NCBI RefSeq assembly: GCF_003693445.1
Contig: NZ_RFAR01000051.1
Coordinates: 48,918-112,917, forward strand
DNA: 64,000 bases
Direction of reading: 5' to 3'
Source: Aquitalea palustris
GTDB lineage: Bacteria > Pseudomonadota > Gammaproteobacteria > Burkholderiales > Chromobacteriaceae
Part shown: positions 19,164 to 26,862 of the stretch, piece by piece
How the letters are laid out: the number at the start of each line of letters is the position of its first letter
Numbering within the stretch: the stretch's first letter is position 1
The notes under the pieces: model-generated
The model's database searches: none
Told to the model about the DNA's origin: nothing
The model's input: only the letters and a program-made list of their open reading frames with translations
Program-made: the position numbers and the translations under genes

Positions 19164-20078
19164 ATGAGAATCAGTACTGCAACATCCTATATGACCGGCA
19201 CCTACGACATGCAATCGCTGCAGTCGCAGTTGCAATCGTTACAGATGCAACTGGATACCCAGAAGCGGGTGGTGACACCTGCTGATGATCCGGTTGCGGC
19301 GGCGCGCATTCTGCAGCTGAACCAGTCCGATGGCATGAATAGCCAGTATGTCACCAATACCAAGGCAGTCGAATCTACCTTGTCGCTGGCCGAATCCCAG
19401 TTGACCAATGCCACCAACCTGCTGACCAGCATCAAGGCGGTTGCCATCCAGGCGGGTAATACCGTGCTGTCCTCCGATCAGTTACTGATGATTCAGAAAC
19501 AGGTACAGGAAGGTATTGCCGAGATGACCGGTTATGCCAATGCTACCGATGGCAAGGGCAATTATCTGTTTAGCGGCAACAAGGTGGATACTCCGCCCTA
19601 TGTGCTGGATGCCACTTACACCGCCACATATCAAGGCGATACAGGCCAGCGCAATGTGCCTATCAGTGCCTCACGCAGCATGCAGATTTCCGATGCCGGC
19701 AGTAATGTGTTTGGTAATGCCAGCAGTGCGACTGCGGTGTTTGATGCACTCAAATCCTTGAATGATCTGTTGGCGCAGAATCCCAAGCCGGCCAATTACA
19801 GCACTTCAATGGGTGCCATCGTAACGTCGCTGGATACCGCACAGAAAAACCTGTCCACCAATATCGCTTCTATTGGTGCGCGCCGGCAGGAAAACCAGAG
19901 CGTGCAGGACATGGGCACCCAGCTCGGGCTGCAGTACAAGTCCGGCATCAGTGATTTGCAGGACCTGGACATGCCCAGTGCCATTACCAGTTTCACCCAG
20001 ACTCAGACCTCATTGAAGTACAGCCAGCTGGTGTACAACAAGGTCACCAGCCTGTCGCTGTTCAACTATATGTCCTGA
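19164..20078 (+). CDS. flgL: flagellar hook-filament junction protein FlgL
   Basis: 304-aa HAP3, second junction protein. MRISTATSYMTGTYDMQSLQ, KRVVTPADDPVAAARILQL and GYANATDGKGNYLFSGNKVD are FlgL/flagellin-family N-terminal motifs; the flagellin-like C-terminal helix is present. It follows flgK by 15 bp and closes the cluster; fliC and other late genes are elsewhere. Confidence 0.95.
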   Translation: MRISTATSYMTGTYDMQSLQSQLQSLQMQLDTQKRVVTPADDPVAAARILQLNQSDGMNSQYVTNTKAVESTLSLAESQLTNATNLLTSIKAVAIQAGNTVLSSDQLLMIQKQVQEGIAEMTGYANATDGKGNYLFSGNKVDTPPYVLDATYTATYQGDTGQRNVPISASRSMQISDAGSNVFGNASSATAVFDALKSLNDLLAQNPKPANYSTSMGAIVTSLDTAQKNLSTNIASIGARRQENQSVQDMGTQLGLQYKSGISDLQDLDMPSAITSFTQTQTSLKYSQLVYNKVTSLSLFNYMS

Positions 20079-20101
20079 GTCTTCTCGCATTGCTTACCAA
20101 G

Positions 20102-20130
20102 AAAATGGCCGCCCTTTGGGCGGCTATTTT
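20102..20130. terminator. terminator after flgL
   Basis: 13-bp stem AAAATGGCCGCCC / GGGCGGCTATTTT with one G-T wobble and a TTT loop. With A and T flanks it can serve both flgL and the convergent astE. Confidence 0.85.
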
Positions 20131-20152
20131 CATTGCGGGAGCGAGAACACCA

Positions 20153-21166
20153 TCAGGCGTTGAGCATGGCCGGCTCGACCACAATGCCAGCACGCAATCC
20201 CGGTTTTACCGTGGGGTTGGGAAATAGGATGCGTTCCTCGCCACCGTTGGCGACGTAGCGCTGCGTGCCATCCTCGGCAATCAGCATGCCGTCTGGCAGG
20301 GCTGTAAAATTCTCCACGCTGGCGGCCAGATGCAGGCGGAAAGCTTCGCTGTGCTTGATCAGATCGTACTTGGCGCGAAATAAGGGGTAGTCGCCATCGC
20401 GATAGTCGGGCAGGGCGGGTGTGCTGTCGTCCAGCAGTTGGCGCAGGGCGTGATCGATGCCAGCAAAGCGGCTAAGGTCGTTCTCGCCAAAGGGCCTTGC
20501 CTTGCCCAGCTCCAGGGTGAAGGCATCAGCCTGATGCTGCTGGCTGGTGTAATAGCTGAAGGTGTTGGCCGGCTTGCTGTGCAGCAGCACGGCTTCGATG
20601 CCGCAATGCTTCAGCCAGGCCAGTTGGCTGCGTCGGTGCGTGCGCTCATGCAAGAAGGGGTAGATGGCAAATTTTTCGTAGACCGAACCGCGAATGGCGG
20701 TGTGCAGGTCGTAATGCAATTTGGGGTTGTTTGGGCCTGCCTGAGCAAAAAAGCGGCTGGCGTGTTGTTCCAGCAGCGCGGCGCGTTCGGCTTCACATAG
20801 CCCGGCATGTTGCTGATGGGCGCCATTGAATAGGCGGTTGAGATCGTAATCCAGATAGCGTTCACCGCAACGCATGGCTTGCGGATTGCCGAACAGCACC
20901 AGCAAGGGGTGGTGCAAGCGCAGCTGGCCGCTGGCGATATCGGTCAGGATGCCATCCACTACTTCGACGGGCGCGGTTTCGTTACCGTGAATGCCGCAGG
21001 ACAGCAGGATGTAGCTGCAGGTGGCAGCCGGCGTGGCCGGGCGCAGTTCGACGGCGCTGTCATCATGCCAGTGGGCGGTGACGCCGTGTGCCAGTGTCCA
21101 GCGGGTTTCCGCCAGCGCTGCCGGCTGCAACACATGCTGCAGAAAACGAGAATGCGAGGTGGTCAT
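20153..21166 (-). CDS. astE: succinylglutamate desuccinylase
   Basis: Last enzyme of the AST arginine catabolic route, releasing succinate and glutamate from N-succinylglutamate. The 337-aa M14-type zinc protein has the metal ligands in CGIHGNETAPVEV and YDLHTAIRGS, with GNPQAMRCGERYLDYDLNRL between them. The other ast genes are not in the window, so astE is separated from the operon. The ATG at 21166 has no close competitor. Confidence 0.93.
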   Translation of the reverse strand: MTTSHSRFLQHVLQPAALAETRWTLAHGVTAHWHDDSAVELRPATPAATCSYILLSCGIHGNETAPVEVVDGILTDIASGQLRLHHPLLVLFGNPQAMRCGERYLDYDLNRLFNGAHQQHAGLCEAERAALLEQHASRFFAQAGPNNPKLHYDLHTAIRGSVYEKFAIYPFLHERTHRRSQLAWLKHCGIEAVLLHSKPANTFSYYTSQQHQADAFTLELGKARPFGENDLSRFAGIDHALRQLLDDSTPALPDYRDGDYPLFRAKYDLIKHSEAFRLHLAASVENFTALPDGMLIAEDGTQRYVANGGEERILFPNPTVKPGLRAGIVVEPAMLNA

Positions 21167-21266
21167 GGGCTATCCGTGCAAAGGGAAGGGCTGATTGTAA
21201 CCATTCCCTCATGGCTTGCAGCCGGCATGCCGCGCATTTGAACGCGGATGCCGTATATGGGCAAAC

Positions 21267-22052
21267 TCAGTCTATCCAGCCGGGTTTGCGCATTTCCAGA
21301 AAAGCCTTGACCCCTTCCTGGCCTTCTTCGCTGCGCCGCAGGGCGACGATGCGATCCACTGTCAGCGCGATGACTTCCGGGCCGATATCGCGGTGTTCGA
21401 TGTCACGGATCAGCTGTTTGGCGGCAATCATGGCATGCGGGCCGTTCAGTAGCAGTTGGCGGCACATGTGATCGACGGCATCGTCCAGTTCGTCGTTTTC
21501 CACGGTCTGGTGGATGAGCCCCAGCCGGCGGGCCTTGCCAGCATTGATGCGCTCGGCGCTAACAAAATAGCGGCGCGCGGCGCGCGGGCCGATGGCGCGC
21601 ACGATATAGGGTGCGGCCAGGGCTGGAATGATGCCCAGCTTGACGTCAGAAAAGCAGAACAGGGCCTCGGCGACGCTGATGGACACATCGCAGCAAGCGA
21701 TGAGCGCCGCGCCAATGCCGAAGGCCGAGCCTTGCACCCGGGCGATGGTGGGTTTGGGCAGGTGGTCCAGTGTCTCCAGCAGGGTGGACAGGCGCTGGGC
21801 ATCACGCCGCAGCTGCGCTTCGTCGTAGTCGGTCAGGCGGCGCATCCAGGCGCTGTCGTGGCCGGCGGAAAAACTGATGCCTTCGCCGGTCAGGATCACG
21901 GCGCGGATGCTGTCGTCTTCAGCCAGGGTTTGCAGGGTGGCGGTCAGCAATTCCACCATCTTGTCATCCAGTGCATTGTGCAATTCGCCACGATTCAGGG
22001 TAACGGTCGCAATGCCCTGCGGGCTGACCTTGAGCAGTACGGCTTCTTCCAT
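21267..22052 (-). CDS. enoyl-CoA hydratase/isomerase family protein
   Basis: 261-aa crotonase-fold protein. The oxyanion-hole segments are EGISFSAGHDSAWM (about residue 67) and GSAFGIGAALIACCDVSI (about 112). The start at 22052 is set by GAGGAG a few bases upstream; an ATG at 22073 lacks one and the longer frame runs into the neighbour. The usual two catalytic Glu of hydratases are not both evident, so the exact reaction (hydratase, isomerase or methylglutaconyl-CoA type) is open. Downstream of an alpha/beta hydrolase by 46 bp, probably in one operon. Confidence 0.85.
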   Translation of the reverse strand: MEEAVLLKVSPQGIATVTLNRGELHNALDDKMVELLTATLQTLAEDDSIRAVILTGEGISFSAGHDSAWMRRLTDYDEAQLRRDAQRLSTLLETLDHLPKPTIARVQGSAFGIGAALIACCDVSISVAEALFCFSDVKLGIIPALAAPYIVRAIGPRAARRYFVSAERINAGKARRLGLIHQTVENDELDDAVDHMCRQLLLNGPHAMIAAKQLIRDIEHRDIGPEVIALTVDRIVALRRSEEGQEGVKAFLEMRKPGWID

Positions 22053-22098
22053 CAGGTTCTCCTCGGTATTCATCTTGTTGTTGTGGCGCAGGGCCGGT

Positions 22099-22887
22099 CT
22101 AGGGCTGGCAAAAACGGAAAATGCTGCGCACAAAGGCTTCGGCCGCTTCGATATGCAGCACGTGGGCAGCGTGCGGCAGCAGCTCCAGCGTGGCACCACT
22201 GATGCGTTCTTGCAGCAGCCGCGCCTGGTAAAGCGGCGTCAGGCGGTCTTCTTCGCCCAGCAGGATGTGGCAGGGCAGCTTGATCTGTTGCAGCCAGTTG
22301 CGCGCATCGTGCTCCTTGACGCCATTGATCAGCCGGATGACGGCATCCCAGTCCACCATGCCGGCCATTTCCTTCATGTCGTCCAGCATGCTGGCATTGG
22401 CTGCCAGAAAACGACTGGAAAACAGCCAGGGCACGCTGGCGCTGTAACGCAAATCCAGGCCGCCGATGGCATTGGATTCGATCCAGCTCTGGCTGATGCG
22501 GTTGTTGACCTCGTCCGACCAGGCCAGGGTGGAGGCCAGCAGCAACTTGTGCAGGCGCTGGCCATGGCGGTGGGCGAAATGCTGCGCCACCATGCCGCCA
22601 TAGGACAGGCCCACCAGATAGACTTTTTCCAGCTGCAGAGCGTCCAGCAAGGCGGCGGCCAGGTCGGCCTGCTCGGTCAGTGCGTACTTTTCTGCCTCCG
22701 GCTTGTCGCTCTGGCCCTGGCCGAGAAAATCCAGCCGCAACAGCCGATACTGGCTTTCCAGTGCTGGTGTCATCAAGGTCCAGCCCGGGGTCGACATGGT
22801 GATGCCATTGAACAGCAACAGGGTGTGCTGGCCTTGTCCGGTCAGTTCGTAGAACAGCGAATGTCCATTGAGCGTGATGTGTGGCAT
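22099..22887 (-). CDS. alpha/beta hydrolase
   Basis: 262-aa single-domain hydrolase. The nucleophile elbow GLSYGG (Ser near residue 94), the acid in LGEEDRLTP and the His in HAAHVLHIE form a complete triad. It resembles the MhpC/BioH-like branch, but the substrate cannot be read from sequence. Upstream of the enoyl-CoA hydratase gene on the same strand, which hints at acyl-CoA or ester metabolism. Confidence 0.85.
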   Translation of the reverse strand: MPHITLNGHSLFYELTGQGQHTLLLFNGITMSTPGWTLMTPALESQYRLLRLDFLGQGQSDKPEAEKYALTEQADLAAALLDALQLEKVYLVGLSYGGMVAQHFAHRHGQRLHKLLLASTLAWSDEVNNRISQSWIESNAIGGLDLRYSASVPWLFSSRFLAANASMLDDMKEMAGMVDWDAVIRLINGVKEHDARNWLQQIKLPCHILLGEEDRLTPLYQARLLQERISGATLELLPHAAHVLHIEAAEAFVRSIFRFCQP

Positions 22888-22997
22888 GGGCGGCTCCCGC
22901 TGGCGTGAGTGCGGCCGGATGGCGGCAACTCTGCTTTATTCTAGGCTGCATTACGTCTGGCAGGCCAGTTAGCGGGGTTATTTTGCCCCGGGGCCGG

Positions 22998-23017
22998 CAG
23001 TCTGGGTAACCAGACTG
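22998..23017 (+). other. stem-loop upstream of the EAL-GGDEF gene
   Basis: Perfect 8-bp stem CAGTCTGG / CCAGACTG with a GTAA tetraloop, 60 bp before the start codon at 23077. It may be a 5' UTR structure or an operator; no further support. Confidence 0.35.
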
Positions 23018-23076
23018 TCATTTCCAACGTTTAAAGTGCAGGCTGGCCTAATGGCGGGATAGCTTGATAATCGGGT

Positions 23077-24882
23077 ATGAACTGTATGTCTCAGACGGAA
23101 GTGGCGGAGCTGGAGCAATTTGCCTCCCGCTGTCAGGAACTGGAGCTGATCATCAATGAACGGCGTTTGCAGCCGGTGTTTCAGCCCATTGTTGATCTGG
23201 AAAGCGGCATCATCCTCGGTTACGAGGGCTTGATCCGTGGCCCTTCCAACAGCCCGCTGCATGCCCCCGTCAGCCTGTTTGACCAGGCCGAGCGCTGCAA
23301 TATGACCGTGATGCTGGACCGCACCTGCCGCCAGGTCACCATGGAGCGCTTTGTCGAGCTGGCGCTGTCCGGTTTGCTGTTCCTGAATATCTGCCCGGCC
23401 ACGCTGCTGGCTCCCGAGCATCGCCATGGCGAAACGCTGGCCTTTCTGGAAAAAATCGGGCTGGCGGCCGAGCGCATCATCATCGAAGTTACCGAAACCA
23501 CCCCCAGTGGCTGCTATACCGCCCTGCGCTGTGCTACCGAGCATTATCGCGATCATGGCTTCCGTATCGCGCTGGATGACCTGGGCGAGGGCTTTTCCAA
23601 TCTGCGGCTGTGGTCGGAACTGCGGCCGGATTTCGTCAAGCTGGACAAGCACTTTGTGCAGCAGCTGCATCTGGACCCGCTCAAGGAGCAGTTTGTCCGC
23701 TCCATGGTGGATATTGCCCGCCAGTCTGGCGCCCTGCTGGTGGCCGAGGGCATAGAAACCGTGGCCGAGCTGCGCACCCTGCAGCGGCTGGGCGTACGTT
23801 ACGGCCAAGGCTATCTGCTGGCCCGTCCCAGCGCTGCACCGGCTTTGGATCTGCAAGTTCATGTCAAGGGCGTGGCGTGGTCGGGCAGCCGGCCACGGCT
23901 GCCGTGGCAAGTACCTGCCGTGGCGCGAGACCTGCTGCAAGAGGTGCCCTATCTGGAACCCAAGCTGCCCAATGAGGCGGCTTACCGGATTTTTGCCAGC
24001 GACCCGGCCCGCTTTGCCATTCCGGTGGTGGAGAATGGCGTGCCCATCGGCCTGCTGCGCCGCCATCATCTGCTGGAAAGTTTTGCCAAGCCTTTCAATC
24101 GTGAGCTGTACGGTAAAAAGCCCTGCACCATGATGATGGACAAGCAGCCGCTGATTGTCAGTGCCGACATCAATGTGCATGAGCTGTCGGCGCTGGTGGT
24201 GGCTTCCGAGCAGCGCTATCTGGTGGATGGCTTCATCATTACCGAAAACGGGCGTTATCTGGGCATGGGCACCGGTTTTGCCCTGATGCGCAAAATGACC
24301 GAGCTGCAGATTTCCGCCGCCCGCTATGCCAACCCCCTGACCGGCCTGCCCGGCAATGTGCCGCTATCCGAGGCCATCGACCGCCTGCTGGAAGCCCGCT
24401 TGCCTTTCGTGGTGGCGTACGCTGATCTGGACAATTTCAAGCCTTTCAATGACCTGTACGGTTATGCGGCTGGTGATGAAATGATTCAGCTGGTGGGGCG
24501 TTTGCTGGTGGAGTGTGCCGACCCGGACCGCGATTTTGTCGGCCATGTTGGTGGCGATGATTTTGCCCTGTTATTCCAGTCGGCAGACTGGCAAGACAAA
24601 TTGCAGGGCATGCTGCGGGAGTTCGATCGCAGTGTGCGCAGTTTTTTTGATCCGTCGCACCTGGCCGCCGGGGGCTTTGAAATGAGCGGTCGCAACGGCG
24701 AGCCGATGCGTTTTCCGCTCACCAGCCTGTCGGTGGGGGTGGTGCGGGTGAGCCCCGGCCAGTACCCCACGCACTATGAAGTGGGTTCGGCCACTGCCGA
24801 GGCCAAGAAACAGGCCAAAAAGCAGGCGGGCAGCTCCTTGTTCGTCGAGCGGCGCCACCTGCTGCCTGCCCGGAACGGCTAG
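23077..24882 (+). CDS. EAL-CBS-GGDEF cyclic-di-GMP protein
   Basis: 601-aa cytosolic c-di-GMP signalling protein with no membrane segment. Order: EAL domain (about 30-275), CBS pair (about 285-410), GGDEF domain (about 425-595). The EAL catalytic set is intact: E in YEGLIRG, N in LFLNICP, E in IIIEVTE, the Asp pair in ALDDLGEGFSN, K in PDFVKLDK and E in LVAEGIE. The GGDEF motif reads VGGDDF, with no clear RxxD inhibitory site just before it. I infer an active phosphodiesterase with a regulatory or weak cyclase domain. The ATG at 23077 or 23086 may be used. Confidence 0.88.
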   Translation: MNCMSQTEVAELEQFASRCQELELIINERRLQPVFQPIVDLESGIILGYEGLIRGPSNSPLHAPVSLFDQAERCNMTVMLDRTCRQVTMERFVELALSGLLFLNICPATLLAPEHRHGETLAFLEKIGLAAERIIIEVTETTPSGCYTALRCATEHYRDHGFRIALDDLGEGFSNLRLWSELRPDFVKLDKHFVQQLHLDPLKEQFVRSMVDIARQSGALLVAEGIETVAELRTLQRLGVRYGQGYLLARPSAAPALDLQVHVKGVAWSGSRPRLPWQVPAVARDLLQEVPYLEPKLPNEAAYRIFASDPARFAIPVVENGVPIGLLRRHHLLESFAKPFNRELYGKKPCTMMMDKQPLIVSADINVHELSALVVASEQRYLVDGFIITENGRYLGMGTGFALMRKMTELQISAARYANPLTGLPGNVPLSEAIDRLLEARLPFVVAYADLDNFKPFNDLYGYAAGDEMIQLVGRLLVECADPDRDFVGHVGGDDFALLFQSADWQDKLQGMLREFDRSVRSFFDPSHLAAGGFEMSGRNGEPMRFPLTSLSVGVVRVSPGQYPTHYEVGSATAEAKKQAKKQAGSSLFVERRHLLPARNG

Positions 24883-25084
24883 GGGCAACAGGGGCGTTTG
24901 ATGAATTAAACAAGCAGCAGAATTTCGCCTGTTTTGTATCAAATATTTTTCGTGGCGATGGGTTTTTTATCAAAACAAAGGCGCTGTGAGGCTGGGAAGC
25001 CACATTGCAGAGCCACTTTTGATCAAGTTTCGTTTTGAGGCTTGTCAAATTTATTAAACGTAAGCTAGGCTTCTCTCCAGCAAA

Positions 25085-25200
25085 AGAGCAGCGATAAAGA
25101 CTGCTCTGGGTGGTGGTGCAGGCATTCCTGCAAGGCGCATGCGATTAGCCCCTTGTCTGGAGGCGCTGTCAGCACCACCACGTACGGGAGAGTAGGGGAG
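25085..25200 (+). promoter_or_regulatory. structured RNA leader upstream of potG (candidate)
   Basis: Stem A: AGAGCAG 25085-25091 / CTGCTCT 25101-25107. Stem B: a perfect 10-bp closing helix GTGGTGGTGC 25110-25119 / GCACCACCAC 25172-25181 enclosing about 50 nt. Inside it are a small GG-CATT-CC stem near 25121 and CAAGG 25131-25135 / CCTTG 25151-25155. The multibranch look, followed by a purine-rich GGGAGAGTAGGGGAGGAG strand, recalls a riboswitch or leader, but I do not recognise a known class. Confidence 0.4.
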
Positions 25201-25208
25201 GAGCCAGC

Positions 25209-25382
25209 ATGAAATACGCGACACCAGATATTGCCGTCCATGACGACAGCACAGGCCACGCCTGTTTCTGCCAGCCTCCTCGAAATGTTATCGTTTCCGA
25301 TTTGATCGTTTTTCCCGCTTTTTTCCTTGCTGGCCACTGCCCATTCGGGTTGGGTGCTGGTATTGTTTTGAAAGCGGATTAG
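25209..25382 (+). CDS. upstream ORF in the potG leader (57 codons)
   Basis: Small ORF starting at ATG 25209 with GGAGGAG (25197-25203) five bases before it, a better ribosome binding site than most genes here. The product begins MKYATPDIAVHDD and has a hydrophobic middle (IVSDLIVFPAFFLAG) and four Cys. It ends 112 bp before potG. It could be a regulatory peptide, a genuine small protein, or chance; no family recognised. Confidence 0.4.
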   Translation: MKYATPDIAVHDDSTGHACFCQPPRNVIVSDLIVFPAFFLAGHCPFGLGAGIVLKAD

Positions 25383-25494
25383 GTGCGAGTGGAAGGGGCC
25401 GCCTGGCTGCCCTTTCTGGAAGCTGACCCGATAATCAGGTCGCGAACACGCGAAATCAGCCGCCAAGGCTGGAATAGTTGGAGGGAGCAAAATC

Positions 25495-26676
25495 ATGACG
25501 GATGCTGTAGCGGCCAATAAGCCGGTTCAATCAGTTGCGGGCGCACAGGCTGCCAAGCAGGTTCAGAGCGTGCAAGCCAATGACAAACCCTATCTGCGTA
25601 TCAGCGGAGTGGTGAAGAAGTTTGGCGACAACGTTGCCGTTGACCATGTCGATCTGGATATTCGACAGCACGAAATTTTCGCCCTGCTGGGTAGCTCCGG
25701 CTGCGGCAAGTCCACCCTGCTGCGCATGCTGGCGGGTATGGACTCCCCGACCTCGGGCAAGATCGTTCTGGATGGCGAAGACATCATCGGTCTGGAGCCG
25801 TACGAGCGCCCGGTCAACATGATGTTCCAGAGCTATGCGCTGTTCCCGCACATGACCGTGGCCGAGAACGTGGCTTTCGGCCTGAAGCAGGACAAGCTGC
25901 CCAAGGGTGAGATCAGTGCCCGTGTCGATGAAATGCTCGATCTGGTACAGATGCGCAAGTATGCCAACCGCAAGCCGCACCAGCTCTCCGGTGGTCAGCA
26001 GCAGCGTGTGGCACTGGCGCGCAGTCTGGCCAAGCGTCCGAAACTGTTGCTGCTGGATGAACCGCTGGGCGCACTGGACAAGAAGCTGCGTCAGCAAACC
26101 CAGCTGGAACTGGCCAACACCATCGAAAAAGTGGGCGTGACCTGCATCATGGTGACCCATGACCAGGAAGAAGCCATGACCATGGCCGACCGTATCGGCA
26201 TCATGAGCGAAGGCAAGCTGCTGCAAGTGGGCACCCCGACCGAAATCTACGACTACCCGAACTGTCGTTTCACTGCCGAATTCATCGGTGAAACCAATAT
26301 GTTCGAAGGCGCAGTGACGGTGGATGAGGCCGACCGCGTGGAGATCACCTCGCAGGAACTGGGTGGCGTGGTGCGTATCGACCACGGCATTACCGGCCCC
26401 AAGGGCATGCATGTCTGGGCCAGTGTGCGTCCGGAAGATGTACGGCTGGACCGCAAACCGGTAGCCGCCGGCCCTAATATGGCCGCCGGTGTGGTGGAAA
26501 ACATTGCCTACATGGGCAGTTATTCCATCTTCCACATCAAGCTGACCAGCGGCAAGATCGTCAAGACCGTGGTGCCGTCGTCACGCTGGTACGATGCCGA
26601 CGAAACCGCCCCGACCTGGGGTGATCCGGTGTTTGTCAGCTGGCGTGCTGATGTGCCGGTGGTACTGACCCAGTAA
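25495..26676 (+). CDS. potG: putrescine ABC transporter ATP-binding protein
   Basis: 393-aa ATPase of the PotFGHI type. Walker A LLGSSGCGKSTLLRM, Q-loop FQSYALFPHMTVAENVAFG, signature LSGGQQQRVALARSLAKRP, Walker B LLLLDEPLGALD and a C-terminal TOBE/MOP-like domain ending TWGDPVFVSW, all closely following E. coli PotG. About 30 extra N-terminal residues are Ala/Gln/Val-rich. No binding protein or permease gene is adjacent, so its partners must be encoded elsewhere. GGAGGGAG precedes the ATG. Confidence 0.9.
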   Translation: MTDAVAANKPVQSVAGAQAAKQVQSVQANDKPYLRISGVVKKFGDNVAVDHVDLDIRQHEIFALLGSSGCGKSTLLRMLAGMDSPTSGKIVLDGEDIIGLEPYERPVNMMFQSYALFPHMTVAENVAFGLKQDKLPKGEISARVDEMLDLVQMRKYANRKPHQLSGGQQQRVALARSLAKRPKLLLLDEPLGALDKKLRQQTQLELANTIEKVGVTCIMVTHDQEEAMTMADRIGIMSEGKLLQVGTPTEIYDYPNCRFTAEFIGETNMFEGAVTVDEADRVEITSQELGGVVRIDHGITGPKGMHVWASVRPEDVRLDRKPVAAGPNMAAGVVENIAYMGSYSIFHIKLTSGKIVKTVVPSSRWYDADETAPTWGDPVFVSWRADVPVVLTQ

Positions 26677-26681
26677 ATATC

Positions 26682-26726
26682 CACAACAAAACCGGGTAGC
26701 TGCACCGCGGCTACCGGGGTGTTGTG
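26682..26726 (+). other. stem-loop after potG
   Basis: CACAAC 26682-26687 / GTTGTG 26721-26726 encloses GGTAGC 26695-26700 / GCTACC 26710-26715. No T run follows; it may protect the potG mRNA 3' end from decay or act with the terminator downstream. Confidence 0.4.
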
Positions 26727-26757
26727 AGTGGGGCGCAGTCTGTCCCGCACAGACCAG

Positions 26758-26792
26758 GAGCGGATAACTCGCAAGAGTGTCCGCTCTTTTTT
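26758..26792 (+). terminator. terminator between potG and puuB-like gene
   Basis: Stem GAGCGGA / TCCGCTC extended by ACTC-GCAA-GAGT and followed by six T residues. It splits potG from the next gene. Confidence 0.88.
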
Positions 26793-26802
26793 CGTCCGCA
26801 TG

Positions 26803-26827
26803 GGCGGCCATCAGGCCGATGGCCGCC
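26803..26827 (+). other. stem-loop in the puuB-like leader
   Basis: Perfect 10-bp stem GGCGGCCATC / GATGGCCGCC with an AGGCC loop, between the terminator and the start codon at 26863. Possible leader structure or operator. Confidence 0.4.
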
Positions 26828-26862
26828 AGATTCATCCTGCTTACATTGCTCGCGAGGTTTTT

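Larger units (their letters stand above)
24883..25494. other. 612-bp gap holding the potG leader
   Basis: The first 180 bases are AT-rich with no gene. From 25085 the plus strand can fold into a chain of stems, followed by a small ORF with a strong ribosome binding site (listed separately). An antisense frame (25065-25517) spans the region but shows no protein-like features. Confidence 0.5.

Noticed and set aside
25065..25517. 150-codon antisense frame across the potG leader
   Set aside because: No ribosome binding site, starts inside potG, composition is not protein-like, and the plus strand shows better explained RNA stems and a small ORF.
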